A stretch of 64,000 nt of DNA from CBDCFL01 sp965216135 (GTDB lineage: Bacteria; Pseudomonadota; Alphaproteobacteria; Rhodobacterales; Rhodobacteraceae): contig CBDCFL010000018.1 of assembly GCA_965216135.1 (NCBI GenBank), positions 62,001 through 126,000 of the forward strand, read 5' to 3'. Numbering within the stretch: position 1 is the first letter of the stretch; each line of letters begins with the position of its first letter. Made by a program: the position numbers and the translations under genes. A model generated the notes under the pieces. It saw only the letters and a list, made by a program, of their open reading frames with translations. It was not told where the DNA came from and ran no database searches. Below are positions 45,366 to 55,389 of the stretch, piece after piece.

Positions 45366-46739
45366 TTGCGTGCGAACGCGACGGGTGAAGTACAAACAAG
45401 CCCTCTTCGGTTCCAATTCGACTGCTCGGTCAAGGTCGCGTTCCGTGGATCGTCGATCAGTTCGGACGGCGGGCTATTGCTCCACCGCGAGTTGGACGAC
45501 GCCCTCGGGCTGACGGACATGGCGGCGGGGCTGATCACCGATCCGCGCACTGGCCGGAATGGCCGCCACAATCTCGCCGGCCTTCTGCGCCAATCGGTTT
45601 TCCCACGCCTTGCCGGCTATGAGGACGTCAACGACGCCGACCGACTGTGCCGTGATCCGGTGATGCGCCAACTCATCGGTGGACGTGCGGTGAAGCGGGG
45701 TGCGGCGTCGGCCAGCGCCATGGGTCGGTTCGAGACGAAGATGCTGACCCGACCGGAGAACCTCGCCGCCCTCGCTGATCTGCCCGGCCGCTGGATCGAC
45801 GCGGTGCATGACCGGAGGCCGCCGAAGAGCATCACGCTGGATATGGACAGCTCCGAGAGCCCTGTGCATGGCGATCAGGAAGGTGCAATGTGGAACGGGC
45901 ATTTCCAATCCAAGTGCCTGCACCCACTGTTCGTGTTCAACCAGTTCGGCGATCTGGAGCGATGTGCGCTGCGTCCCGGCAATGTCCACAGCGCCGATGG
46001 CCGGGAGGATGTGCTGCGCCCGGTGCTGGCAAGATATTCGAGCGACACGCGACCCTCGATCACCCGGCGCTATTTCCGAGGTGACGCCGCCTTTGCCATC
46101 CCTACGCTGTTCGATCTCCTGGAGGCCGAGGGCTGGGGTTACGCCATCCGGATCAAGGGCAACAGCAAGCTCTATGAGCGGATTTCCCGGCTGCTGCGGC
46201 GCAGGCCGGGTCGGCCGTCGCACACGGTGATCCGCACCTGCACCAGCTTCCAGTATCAGGCGGGGAGCTGGGTGAAGCCGCGCCGGGTGGTGTCCAAGGT
46301 CGAGTTCCATCCGGGCGGGTTGTTCCCGCGCGTGGGCTTCATCGTCACCAATCGCAGCCTGCCCAATGAGCGGGTGCCGGCGTTCTACAACGGCCGGGGC
46401 ACAGCCGGGCAGCACATCAAGGAAGGCAAGTACGCGCTGAAGTGGACGCGGCTTTCCTGCATGCGCTTTGCCGCCAACGCCGTCCGGCTACAGCTTCATG
46501 CCCTCGCCTACAATCCGGCGAACTTCCTGCGCACGCCAGCGACGCCCAGCGAGATCGAGACATGGTCACTGACCTCTTTGCGCGAACGGCTGATCAAGAC
46601 CGGTACGCGGCTGGGGCGCCATGGCCGCTACGCCATCTTCCAGATGGCCGAGGCGGCACTGCCGCGGCAAGTGTTCGCCGGGATTCCTGGCCTGATCAAC
46701 GGGCTGCGCGATCCGCCTGCCGCAACAGGGTGCACATGA
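45366..46739 (+). CDS. IS1380-family transposase
   Basis: 457 residues. Family features: SVKVAFRGSSISSDGGLLLHREL at the N-terminus, TLDMDSSESPVHGDQEGA (Asp), RGDAAFAIPTLFDLLE (Asp), and the C-terminal WTRLSCMRFAANAVRLQLHALAYN. Full length. The element's ends were not resolved; its right end region is entered by the IS1182 copy B at 46820. Confidence 0.9.
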   Translation: MRANATGEVQTSPLRFQFDCSVKVAFRGSSISSDGGLLLHRELDDALGLTDMAAGLITDPRTGRNGRHNLAGLLRQSVFPRLAGYEDVNDADRLCRDPVMRQLIGGRAVKRGAASASAMGRFETKMLTRPENLAALADLPGRWIDAVHDRRPPKSITLDMDSSESPVHGDQEGAMWNGHFQSKCLHPLFVFNQFGDLERCALRPGNVHSADGREDVLRPVLARYSSDTRPSITRRYFRGDAAFAIPTLFDLLEAEGWGYAIRIKGNSKLYERISRLLRRRPGRPSHTVIRTCTSFQYQAGSWVKPRRVVSKVEFHPGGLFPRVGFIVTNRSLPNERVPAFYNGRGTAGQHIKEGKYALKWTRLSCMRFAANAVRLQLHALAYNPANFLRTPATPSEIETWSLTSLRERLIKTGTRLGRHGRYAIFQMAEAALPRQVFAGIPGLINGLRDPPAATGCT

Positions 46740-46820
46740 CCAGAAACCCGCCCAGATCGGCTAAATCCAACGCTGGTGACAGGAAAGGTGTGTCCGAAAA
46801 CGCGTCGAGAGACGCCTTAA

Positions 46821-48281
46821 CAGCCCGTTGATTAAGTGGCTTTTTCCGGCTCTCACTCCCAGATGAGGAATGCGGCGGCGAAAACCGTCTGGCCGCTTTG
46901 CGAGACCCCCAGTGCGACCAGCATGGCCCCGGTGGGCGTGAGCAGCACGAAAATACCGCCATATCCGCCCGCCACGGCCTCGCGCGGGGTGCCGGCGCCG
47001 ATGAGTTGGCGCATCAGCAACGAGAGGTTGTGGCCGGCGACGTGAAGCAGGTATCGCTTGTGCACGTTCTCGCGGCCCCGAAGCCAGGTCCGGCGCATGC
47101 CGCCGCGATCGAGGTTGTGGGCGAAGGAGCGCTCGACGATCTCGGCGCGCAGCTTGAAGGCTTCTTTGGCCACCCCCGATAACAGCCGGGTCCGGTTGTT
47201 GGTGACCGCCCGCCGCGCCGCCTCGTCGCCGCGCCAGCGCGCGAAGCCCTTCGCCTTGGGCTCGGCGATCCGCGTCTTCCACGGGCCGTTGTCCAAGGCC
47301 TTCAAGACCGCCCGTGAGTGATAGCCTTTGTCGGTCACACATTCGGCCGGGTCCTCAGCCGTCGGCGCCGCGTCAACGCTGGCAAGGTTCTCCTGGGCCG
47401 CCGCCAGCGTCTTGGGAAGCGTCGTCGTGTCGCCCTCGTCGGCGGGGTGCAGCTCGGCCGCCACCACCGCGCCGGTGTCCAGATCCACCGCGTGCTCAGG
47501 CTTGTAGGCCAGATGGGTCGTGCCGTCCTTCATCTTGGCGATCTTGGCCTCGGGGTCGCTCCTGGAAACCCAGTCCTGGTTCGAGAGCTTCTTGCCCTTG
47601 CGCTTGCGGTCCAGACGCGCCCGGTCCTCGGCCGTGGGCGTCTCGATACCGCTCTCCTGGGCCAAGCGCTCCAGCATCCCCCGGTAACCCTCGCCCGTGT
47701 CCCTTCGCACGATGTTGCGCAGCGCCGCGTTGGCCTCCATGGTCGAGGCATCCACCCCGATACGATCGCCCTTGACCAGACCTGCTTCGGCAATCAGCGC
47801 CAGAACCCAGTCGAAGATCGCCGTGTGAACTTCATGAGGCAGGCGCGTGCGGGTCCGTGACAGCCAGGAATGGTCCGGCACCCGCTCCCGGTTCTCAAGC
47901 CGCAGGAACTCCCGAAGCGACAGGGAATCCGAGCAACGCCACTCCAGACCGCGCTCTGAGTCGATGCCCTCGAAGTAGCCCACCAGGTGCATGCGGAAAT
48001 AGCGCCCGGGCGGCACCGAGGGCGCGCCCATCCTGGCCGCGTAATAGGGCCGGCAGCTCGCCTCGGCAAAGGCGTCGAAGCCGCCCTCGATCAGCACCGA
48101 CTGCAGGCGGTCGTAAAACACATGACCCGGCGAGCGCGGCATCTCCGCCCAGCCCACCATCAAGTCCCCCTGACGATCCTTCTGCTGTCCCATCGCCATC
48201 GGCGAATCCTCCGGTCAAATCAGAACATCAAAGAATCAGACCAGGCCGCTTGCGTCCAGTGCCGACTTCGTCAACGGGCTG
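46821..48281 (-). mobile_element. IS1182-family element, copy B
   Basis: 1,461 bp, same ends as copy A, target duplication TTAA (46817-46820, 48282-48285), opposite orientation to copy A 27.6 kb away. Confidence 0.95.
46853..48199 (-). CDS. IS1182-family transposase (copy B)
   Basis: 448 residues, identical in protein sequence to copy A as far as I can compare. Intact DDE core. Confidence 0.95.
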   Translation of the reverse strand: MAMGQQKDRQGDLMVGWAEMPRSPGHVFYDRLQSVLIEGGFDAFAEASCRPYYAARMGAPSVPPGRYFRMHLVGYFEGIDSERGLEWRCSDSLSLREFLRLENRERVPDHSWLSRTRTRLPHEVHTAIFDWVLALIAEAGLVKGDRIGVDASTMEANAALRNIVRRDTGEGYRGMLERLAQESGIETPTAEDRARLDRKRKGKKLSNQDWVSRSDPEAKIAKMKDGTTHLAYKPEHAVDLDTGAVVAAELHPADEGDTTTLPKTLAAAQENLASVDAAPTAEDPAECVTDKGYHSRAVLKALDNGPWKTRIAEPKAKGFARWRGDEAARRAVTNNRTRLLSGVAKEAFKLRAEIVERSFAHNLDRGGMRRTWLRGRENVHKRYLLHVAGHNLSLLMRQLIGAGTPREAVAGGYGGIFVLLTPTGAMLVALGVSQSGQTVFAAAFLIWE

Positions 48282-48285
48282 TTAA

Positions 48286-48784
48286 GCGGTCGGATCGGCC
48301 TGTTTGGTCGTGCTATCCGGCCGGCACGCAGCACCACACGCGGATCGGAGGCAGAAATCGCCTGGAAAGTCGCCTTCGGTTGCTTTAGCCTCACGGGAGG
48401 CAAGCCAAATGGAGAATGCCGGTTGATTGGTTTGCTATTTTTTTTCCGACTGAAGCACACTATCTGCGCGTCACAGCGAGATTTGGATTCATGCCTGGCC
48501 GTCACCTCGATATTTCATCGGGTGCCGCGATGCAGATAAGTACCTGATCAGCAGCAAGGTTTTCAGCTCTCCATCGCCAAGCCACCGAACAAAACTACAT
48601 ATGCGCAAATTAATCAACAGATACTGACCAGAAGCCGCCTAATTCTTCTTTGGCACAACAACATAGAGGATCGCGCGCTCGGCTGCTGATGCCGCTTTGG
48701 CAGGGCGATCGCGGGCCTTCCTGCGAACAGAATCCGCTTGCTCAGAGAATTGGATTTGCCTAGATAACGCCGCACGCTGCCGCA
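48286..48784. other. 499-bp stretch without a recognisable gene
   Basis: Between IS1182 copy B and tRNA-Glu. Short frames only, no ribosome-site/start pair that leads to a plausible protein. AT content rises around 48420-48600. It probably contains the residue of the IS1380 end and the tRNA promoter region. Confidence 0.5.
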
Positions 48785-48859
48785 GGCCCGTTCGTCTATC
48801 GGTTAGGACGCCAGGTTTTCAACCTGGAAAGAGGGGTTCGATTCCCCTACGGGCTGCCA
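48785..48859 (+). tRNA. tRNA-Glu (TTC)
   Basis: 75 bases with encoded CCA. Acceptor GGCCCGT pairs with ACGGGCT (one G-U), discriminator G, anticodon loop TTTTCAA with TTC, D-arm GTCTATCGGTTAGGAC and T-arm GGTTCGATTCC. The downstream decayed recombinase module suggests its 3' region has been an integration neighbourhood. Confidence 0.95.
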
Positions 48860-49031
48860 CTCACCCCAATCTATCTGAGACCATTCGTCGACGGCGGGAT
48901 AACTGCGGTCTTTTCAAAAACATGTGCGCTGTGGCAGGGACGTGAGACCGCAAACTGGCAAGACGGACGCGCGATTTTTGGCATGGGTCTCAGGACGGAT
49001 TTTCCGTATTACCAGTTTGGCTATTGCGATG

Positions 49032-50647
49032 TCAGGAGCGGCTGAAGAGGGCCGCTTGTTCGACCCAGTTCGCGGGAATCCCATGGCTCAGACACCAGTC
49101 GGTTGTCAACCAGTCGGCGTGTGTTCCGTCAAGGGCCATCTGGACGGCCATTGGCGACAGAAACGCGAACTCAAGGATTTGCTGCACACGATTTTTTTGA
49201 CAAGCCTTGGTCCTCAGCGATCTCCTGCGTGTTTTGCCCGGCTTTGATAGCAGCCAGGAACCGATGGCCCAGAGCGATATTGCGTAGCAACGTTTTGTCG
49301 CGCGGGGCGACTTCCCCTTCAATCATCAGTTTTGTTTCAATGCCCCGGCGGCGAAGCGAGAACGCTGTTTCGAATGCCATCGCATCAGCGTCAATGGCGT
49401 TTCGGGACACCTCAAAAATGTTCGCGAGCCTGGCCGGTTCGAGGCGGATTGTCAGCTTGTTTGGCGCTAGTATCACACCCTCGATGAGCGACAAAGCATC
49501 GAAGTCGTTTCGACGAACCCGGTTGATCACGCCACCGATCGTCTCCGCATCACAATCTCGGAGCAGTCCCCGAGGCGCGGTTGAACGGATGTGCGCGCTG
49601 ATTGACCTTGCGACCCTCTGCTCCAGCGCCCGCGCAGGCAGGCACCATGCAGATGCCTTTTGATCCGCATCACCTGGTGTCTTGAGCGATTGCGAGATGT
49701 AATAGTCGTAACGCCTGTGGTGAACCGGTGTCAGTCGCTCCCCTGACACGTCGAATTGCCTGCCTGCCAGTGGTGAGATCGGAGGGCCCGAGTTGCCTTT
49801 GCCCCTTTTGGCGCGCCCCTCGCTGCTGCATCAGGTTTTGGATATGCTCCCAATGTTCCGGTTGGATGATTGCACTGCGCTGCCCGTCATACGTGGCGCC
49901 CTTATGCGCGATGCGCCCGACATAGAGCGGATTGGTCAGGATCCTGTAGATGTGGCCGCGCGACATCAGCCGGCCCTCCTGATCGCGCCCGCTGTTTGTG
50001 ATGTACCGCTTGGATCGTAAGCCAAGGCGTTCAGCTTTCTTGGCCACTGCCCTCACGGCTCTGTGCGTCTCGTAGAGCTCAAACAGTGTGCGCACTGTCT
50101 CTGCTTCGCCATCATGGATGGTCAGGGTTCTGCCAGCCTTATCATAACCAAGCGGCACGTAGCCCCCCATCCACAGGCCCTTCTTCTTTGAGGCAGCGAT
50201 CTTGTCTCTGAGACGCTCTGCTGTCACCTCACGTTCGAATTGGGCAAAAGACAATAACACATTCAGCGTCAGGTGCCCCATGCTGGTTGCGGTATTGAAC
50301 GATTTCGTGACCGAAACGAACGAAGCTCCCGCCGCATCCAGGCGATCCACCAGTTTGGCAAAGTCAGCCAGCGATCGCGTCAGCCGGTCGATCTTGTAGA
50401 CCACGATCTGATCGACGCGGTTCTCGTCGATGTCGCGCATCAGCCGACGCAGCGCAGGCCGGTCCAGATGTCCGCCGGAGATGCCGCCATCGTCGTAGCG
50501 GGTATCGAGCAGCACCCAGCCTTCACGGCGCTGGCTGGCAACATAGGCCTCGCAGGCCTCGCGCTGCGCATTCAGCGAGTTGAACTCCTGCTCCAGACCC
50601 TCCTCGGTCGACTTGCGGGTATAGACGGCGCAGCGGAAGCGGGCCAT
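49032..50647 (-). pseudogene. large serine recombinase, two frameshifts
   Basis: Intact N-terminus from ATG 50647: AVYTRKSTEEGLEQEFNS (nucleophile Ser in TRKSTEE), YDDGGISGGHLDRPAL, VYKIDRLTRSL, then the recombinase domain (RILTNPLYVGRIAHKG). Near 49770 the frame shifts to SGERLTPVHHRRYDYYIS...ASAWCLPARALE. Near 49195 an A7 run shifts it again, after which KNRVQQILEFAFLSPMAVQ ends at 49032. About 530 residues when corrected, normal for this family. The start lies 1 base after the DUF2924 stop. Confidence 0.85.
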
Positions 50648-50648
50648 T

Positions 50649-51095
50649 TCAAGCCCCTGCCCTGGTCTTCAGCCCGAAGAACCGTGGCCCGCTCCAGTTC
50701 GCCCCGGTGATCCGCTTGGCGACACCTGAGAGCGAGCGGTAGGCCTGGCCATCGAGAACATATCCTTCTGGTGTGACCTCGACCCTGTATGTCCTGCCGT
50801 TCCATTCGCGCAGAAGCACGGAGCCGGGTTTGGCCGCGCCGGAATCGGCGGTATCGCCTTTGCAGTCGCCGATGATCGCTTCCAGCAATCGCATGGTCTT
50901 GCCCGAATACTCTCCCAGAACCCGGCATTGCAGATCATGCACCAGCACCCGCTGCATGAATCGCAACGACACATAGAGCGGTGCCGCTCCTCCAAATGCC
51001 GTCTCCCATCGCGCCAGGCAGCCCGGTCTGTCGAGCGAAGCAATCTCCCGGAGTTGATCCGGGAGGTCGGCTTTCATGCTATATCGACGTGCCAT
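50649..51095 (-). CDS. DUF2924 family protein
   Basis: 148 residues. LARWETAFGGAAPLYVSLRFMQRVLVHDLQ near the N-terminus and the C-terminal PGSVLLREWNGRTYRVEVTPEGYVLDGQAYRSLSGVAKRITGANWSGPRFFGL-type motif (W-x-G, Y-x-S-LS-x-VA, T-G-x-x-W-x-GP-x-FFG) identify DUF2924. These proteins are nearly always encoded directly before a large serine recombinase in alphaproteobacterial mobile elements; a directionality or accessory role is guessed only. It follows the DUF3489 gene by 5 bases. Confidence 0.8.
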   Translation of the reverse strand: MARRYSMKADLPDQLREIASLDRPGCLARWETAFGGAAPLYVSLRFMQRVLVHDLQCRVLGEYSGKTMRLLEAIIGDCKGDTADSGAAKPGSVLLREWNGRTYRVEVTPEGYVLDGQAYRSLSGVAKRITGANWSGPRFFGLKTRAGA

Positions 51096-51100
51096 CGGGA

Positions 51101-51353
51101 TCAGGCGGAAATGCGATAAATCGAGGCATCCTTTCCCTCACCCCGCGTCACGTCGTTGCCGGCTGTTCGCAGCCGCGAGATAGCGGCCCGAACCGTATGT
51201 GGCTGCCAGCCAAGCTCATCGGACAATTGCTGCAACGTGGCACCCTTGCGGCTCTTCAGACGCTTGGTCAACAGGTCTTTCTTCGTCGGCTTGGGCTTGG
51301 GTGCCCTGGATGAAGCGACGCTCGCTCCGGTGTGCGTTGTTGATTGGGAATAG
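51101..51353 (-). pseudogene. DUF3489 protein, 5' end missing
   Basis: The minus-strand frame reads KPTKKDLLTKRLKSRKGATL, then LGWQPHTVRAAISRLRTAG and ends KDASIYRISA at 51101. This is the winged-helix DUF3489 that precedes DUF2924 and recombinase genes. No normal start codon exists upstream before an in-frame stop at 51379-51377; the IS5 element at 51414 has probably removed or displaced the 5' end. Confidence 0.6.
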
Positions 51354-51413
51354 TGCGAACGAACCAGACCGGTCGCTCATGCTTTTCGCGGCGAACGGCG
51401 GTTTTGAGCCCTA

Positions 51414-52251
51414 GGGGGTGTTGACGTTCATCGTGTTTGAATGACGATTGCAGCAAGCGAGATGAATGCTTTGAAGCTGTCATCTGTTTTGCAGGAACGC
51501 ATTGCGATCCCTCTGTATTCCTTCAGCTTTCCGAAGAAGTTTTCGACCAGGTGACGCCATTTGTAGGTGTGGCGGTCGAACTCCGCCGGGAAGCGGCGGT
51601 TTGATTTTGGAGGGATTACCGGCTCGATCCCGGCACTGGTCAGCGCTTCGCGCAGCCAGTTCGCGTCGAAGGCACGGTCGGCGAGAAACTGGTCGCAGGT
51701 GGGGCCCTCGATCAGTGCGGCGGTACCCCGCAGGTCATGCGCCTGACCGGGCAGAAGGCGGAAGTCGATCAGATTGCCGAGCGCGTCCGTCAGAGCCATG
51801 ATCTTTGTCGTTATCCCGCCGCGAGAGCGTCCGATGGCTTGGCTTTGAGTCCCCCTTTTGCGCCCTGACCGTGTCGGTGGACTTTGACGATACTACCGTC
51901 GATCATCGTGTATTCGAAGTCTGCATCTTCGGCTAATACCCTGAACATACGATAGAAAGCGTCGGCCCTCACCCACCTTCGGAAGCGCTTGAACACGCTG
52001 TTCCAGCGCCCGAACTCTTCCGGCAGGTCGCGCCAGGGGCATCCGGTCCGCGAGATCCAGAGAACTGCCTCGACAAACCGGCGCGGGTCAGGGCCGGTGC
52101 GACCGGGGTCGCATTCCCGGCCAAGGCAGTGCGGTGCGATGACAGCCCATTGGGCGTCGGTCAGAACTGTGCGGATCAAGGCTGCTCTCCTCTGTTTGCA
52201 ACCTTGAATCAGTCATCAGCCGATTTGGGAATCCCTAAACGTCAACAAGCC
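51414..52251 (-). mobile_element. IS5-family element c
   Basis: 838 bp, ends GGGGGTGTTGACGTT and (reversed) GGCTTGTTGACGTTTAGG, target CTA at 51411-51413 and 52252-52254. A third IS5 subtype. Confidence 0.85.
51428..52179 (-). CDS. IS5-family transposase in two frames (element c)
   Basis: OrfA (52179-51811): LTDAQWAVIAPHCLG, TGCPWRDLPEEFGRWNSV, MIDGSIVKVHRHGQGAKGG. OrfB (to 51428): MALTDALGNLIDFRLLPGQ, FLADRAFDANWL, HLVENFFGKLKEYR. The junction follows an A4G5 run (minus strand, about 51851-51860), the usual place for a programmed -1 shift in this IS5 subgroup. Confidence 0.85.
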
Positions 52252-52495
52252 CTAGTTACCACGATTTGATCGTAGCCTTTTTGTGGTGCAGAAATTTGCG
52301 CTGCGCACGAACGGCCCAAGGCAGACTTTCGACCGACTCTCGCGATGCTGCTCTGCGGGCGGCCGAAGCGGACATTCATCAAACGCGCAGCATATTTGGC
52401 GCTTGGACGGCAGCAGTCAGGGACTTTGCTGCCCTTCGATCATAGCCTCTCAAGGGCAGCTTTCGGCCCTATCCGACAATCGCCTGGCGATCCGT

Positions 52496-53299
52496 CTAGA
52501 TCCTGACGCAGACCAACTTGACACCAGCTTGCCGAAACATCTTGCGGTCTTTTATCGGAAGACCTTCATCGGTGATGATCGTACTGATTTTGTCTATCGG
52601 TACAATTCTGTAGAGCGCCCTGGAGGCGAACCGGCTGCTATCGGCCAACAGAATGGTCTTTTCCGCAGCCTCAACCATGGCCCTTTTTAGCTCTACAAGC
52701 TGAAGAACAGTGTCCGAGGCGCAATCGGAGTTGACCGCCTGTGCAGACATGAAAAACAGGTCGCAGCGAATGTCGCTCAGAAACGAGATGCCTTGCTCGC
52801 CAAGCAGGCTGAAAGCCCCTGGGCGGTTGTCACCGCCCGGAACGATCAGTTTCAGGTTGTCCTTATAGGTAAGCTTGTTCGCAACATAGAGGTCGTTGGT
52901 AATCACGGTGAGCGGGAACTCCAACTCGGCAACGCCGTCGGCGAAATCATGTGCAATCGTACCGGTGTCGATCAGGATGCTCTGCTCGGGCTCAACAAGG
53001 CGTCGGGCCTCGATCACGATTGCGCTTTTTGCTTCGTCTGCGGTACGCCGGGCAAGGTCTGTGCTAGGCTCAAACGTGGCGTGCTGTCGGATCCGCACCG
53101 CGCCGCCATGGGTACGCCTTAGAAAGCCTTCGCGCGACAGTAAATCCAGGTCGCGCCGGACAGTTGACACCGATATATTGAATTTCCTTGCCAGGTCCTG
53201 GGTTGCGCCGGCGAAATTCTCATCAAACCAATCAACAAGTCGCTGCCGTCTCTCGGCAGGCAGCATCTCTTCTACATTAGATTTCAGATCACCAGTCAA
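52496..53299 (-). CDS. DeoR-family transcriptional regulator
   Basis: 267 residues. N-terminal HTH (about 15-70; RRQRLVDWFDENFAG, STVRRDLDLLSREGFLRRTHGGA) and DeoR sensor domain (ILIDTGTIAHDFADGV, LTVITNDLYVANKL, LIVPGGDNRPGAFSLLG). DeoR regulators usually sense phosphorylated sugars or related intermediates and repress adjacent catabolic genes. It lies 165 bases downstream of dctM on the same strand and probably controls the TRAP and hyu genes. Confidence 0.9.
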   Translation of the reverse strand: MTGDLKSNVEEMLPAERRQRLVDWFDENFAGATQDLARKFNISVSTVRRDLDLLSREGFLRRTHGGAVRIRQHATFEPSTDLARRTADEAKSAIVIEARRLVEPEQSILIDTGTIAHDFADGVAELEFPLTVITNDLYVANKLTYKDNLKLIVPGGDNRPGAFSLLGEQGISFLSDIRCDLFFMSAQAVNSDCASDTVLQLVELKRAMVEAAEKTILLADSSRFASRALYRIVPIDKISTIITDEGLPIKDRKMFRQAGVKLVCVRI

Positions 53300-53464
53300 T
53301 CCACTCTCCCCGTAGGCGATCCCTTTTCCAAATCAACCGCCAACCAGGCAGTTCGGTTTTGGACGCAGTGTTTCCCCTTACATCACTGTTCATATGGCAA
53401 AAACTGTGAATGGAGATCCAAGTGATTGAACCACATGGGTTGGCCAGAATGGAATCTGATTGCT

Positions 53465-54769
53465 TCACAGTTTCCCCGGCAACCATAACGCGATCTGCGG
53501 GAAGGCCACCAACAGCACAGTTCCGACCACCAGGATCAGGAAGAAGGGCAGAGTTGCGATAATGATGCGCCCCATACCCTCGGACGTGAGACCCTGCAGG
53601 ATGTACAGGTTCAACCCAACCGGTGGTGTCAGTGCGCTAAATTCGATCATGATGATCAGGAACACGCCAAACCAAAGGGGATCGAACCCCGCTTGTACGA
53701 TCAATGGCACCGCAATTGGAACGGTCATCACAGTCATTGAAGTGCCGTCGATGAACATTCCCAAAATGAGGTAGAGCAGCGCCAAGATCGCAAGGACGCC
53801 ATAGTGTGAAAGCCCCAACCTGGCGATGGCTTCTGCGACCTGGTTTGGCAGATGCATAAAGGCGATGGCAGATGACAGGAAGGACGCCGACGCAATCAGA
53901 ATGCAGATCATGGCCGAGATGCGCACCGTTGACATCAGCGACTGGACAACCAGATCGATCGAGAATTGTCCGGTGGCAATCACGATGACCAAGGCGATCG
54001 CAACACCAACGGCCGCGGCCTCTGACGGCGTGGCCAGCCCGGAATAGATCGAGCCCAGCACGGTCGTCATCAGGACAATGATGGGGAGCAATTCCAGGAA
54101 ACCCCTCATCATCTCCCAAAACCCGGCTTTTTCGCTGCCCGGTGGCTCGACGCCCGGCTTAATCAACGCAACAATGACAATGTAACCTGAATATAGGCTT
54201 GCCATCATCAGCCCGGGCAACACGCCCGCGGCAAAAAGCTTGGTAATCGAAACCTCGGCCAAAACGCCGTAGACGATCATCGCAATGGACGGCGGAATCA
54301 GCAGGCCGAAAGTACCTGCACCGGCAAGCGAGCCTGCGGCGAGATTGAGATCATAGCCACGCCGCAGGAGTTCAGGAATGGTGATCTTGCCGACCGTGGC
54401 TGTGGTCGCGTTGCTTGAACCGCTGATGGCGGCAAAGATCGTGCAGCCGATCACGTTGGTATGCAGCAATCCCCCCGGCACGCGCGACACCATGGGGGAA
54501 AGGCCCCGGAACAGCCGATCGGAAATATCTGTGCGAAAAATAATGTCGCCCATCCAAAGGAATATGGGAATGGCTGCCAGTTCCCATGACACCGCACTGG
54601 ATGAGATCACCTTGGTCGCAATCGTGCCAATCCTGGCTGGGTCAAAATCCAGAACGAAAAAAAGCGCGCTGACCCCTACCATAGTCAACCCGGCAAATAT
54701 CCAGACGCCGGAGCCCAGAAAGAAGATTACAAGCACCAATAGTAAGAGTGAAGATGCCAAAGTGGACAT
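53465..54769 (-). CDS. dctM: TRAP transporter large permease DctM
   Basis: 434 residues with about 12 membrane helices. Family features: GDIIFRTDISDRLFRGL, GGLLHTNVIGCTIFAAISGSSNATTATVGKI, IPPSIAMIVYGVLAEVSI, LGMFIDGTSMTVMT and TPPVGLNLYILQGL. It imports an organic anion with a sodium gradient together with DctQ and DctP. Order on the minus strand is dctP-dctQ-dctM. Confidence 0.93.
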   Translation of the reverse strand: MSTLASSLLLLVLVIFFLGSGVWIFAGLTMVGVSALFFVLDFDPARIGTIATKVISSSAVSWELAAIPIFLWMGDIIFRTDISDRLFRGLSPMVSRVPGGLLHTNVIGCTIFAAISGSSNATTATVGKITIPELLRRGYDLNLAAGSLAGAGTFGLLIPPSIAMIVYGVLAEVSITKLFAAGVLPGLMMASLYSGYIVIVALIKPGVEPPGSEKAGFWEMMRGFLELLPIIVLMTTVLGSIYSGLATPSEAAAVGVAIALVIVIATGQFSIDLVVQSLMSTVRISAMICILIASASFLSSAIAFMHLPNQVAEAIARLGLSHYGVLAILALLYLILGMFIDGTSMTVMTVPIAVPLIVQAGFDPLWFGVFLIIMIEFSALTPPVGLNLYILQGLTSEGMGRIIIATLPFFLILVVGTVLLVAFPQIALWLPGKL

Positions 54770-54789
54770 GAAATTTTAGTTCCTAGGCT

Positions 54790-55371
54790 CTAGATTTTCA
54801 GCGATGGGTTTTCTTCTTCAAGTTGGATGAGGAGTTTCAAGAACATTACCAGAAGCTGCAATGCGAGCAGGCTAAGCCCGACGAAAAAGAACCCCTCGGG
54901 GATCCAGAGCGGGATCGGTAGATGATGTTCGGTCGTGCGCCCGTTCAGCCAGAGTCTTATGAGCGTGCGGCCTTCATAATACATCAACCAGACAATCAAG
55001 GTTTCGGCCGCAACGATCGAAAAAAAACTTGCCAGGAAGCGACCGAAATCAGGCAGACGGGATGTGACGACTCTGATCCGGATCATGCTTCCCTGTTCCA
55101 GCGTCCAACCAAGCGCGAGGAACGTGATTGCCGCTACTCCACGCCCGACCAGAGCGTCGGCCATGAAAGTGGAAAGCGAGAAGAAGCGAAGGCCGATCTC
55201 GACCAGGATCAATCCCACCATCATAACCAACAGGACCGCTGCTAGGCTTGCAGCGATCCTGTTTAACGTGGAGGAGATAGCACCAATGGTGCGTAGCCAG
55301 GTTGGGAGCGGGCGGCGAATTTTCGTACTGTCCGCCGGGTTAGAATCACTCAACGCCCGTTCCTTTACCAA
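54790..55371 (-). CDS. dctQ: TRAP transporter small permease DctQ
   Basis: 193 residues, four membrane helices; LVEIGLRFFS and FFFVGLSLLALQLLVMFL are DctQ-like. The frame opens with TTG at 55371; a second TTG at 55353 has a better AAAGGAA site and may be the true start. It stops 20 bases before dctM. Confidence 0.85.
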   Translation of the reverse strand: MVKERALSDSNPADSTKIRRPLPTWLRTIGAISSTLNRIAASLAAVLLVMMVGLILVEIGLRFFSLSTFMADALVGRGVAAITFLALGWTLEQGSMIRIRVVTSRLPDFGRFLASFFSIVAAETLIVWLMYYEGRTLIRLWLNGRTTEHHLPIPLWIPEGFFFVGLSLLALQLLVMFLKLLIQLEEENPSLKI

Positions 55372-55389
55372 GTTCTAACGCTGGGATGA

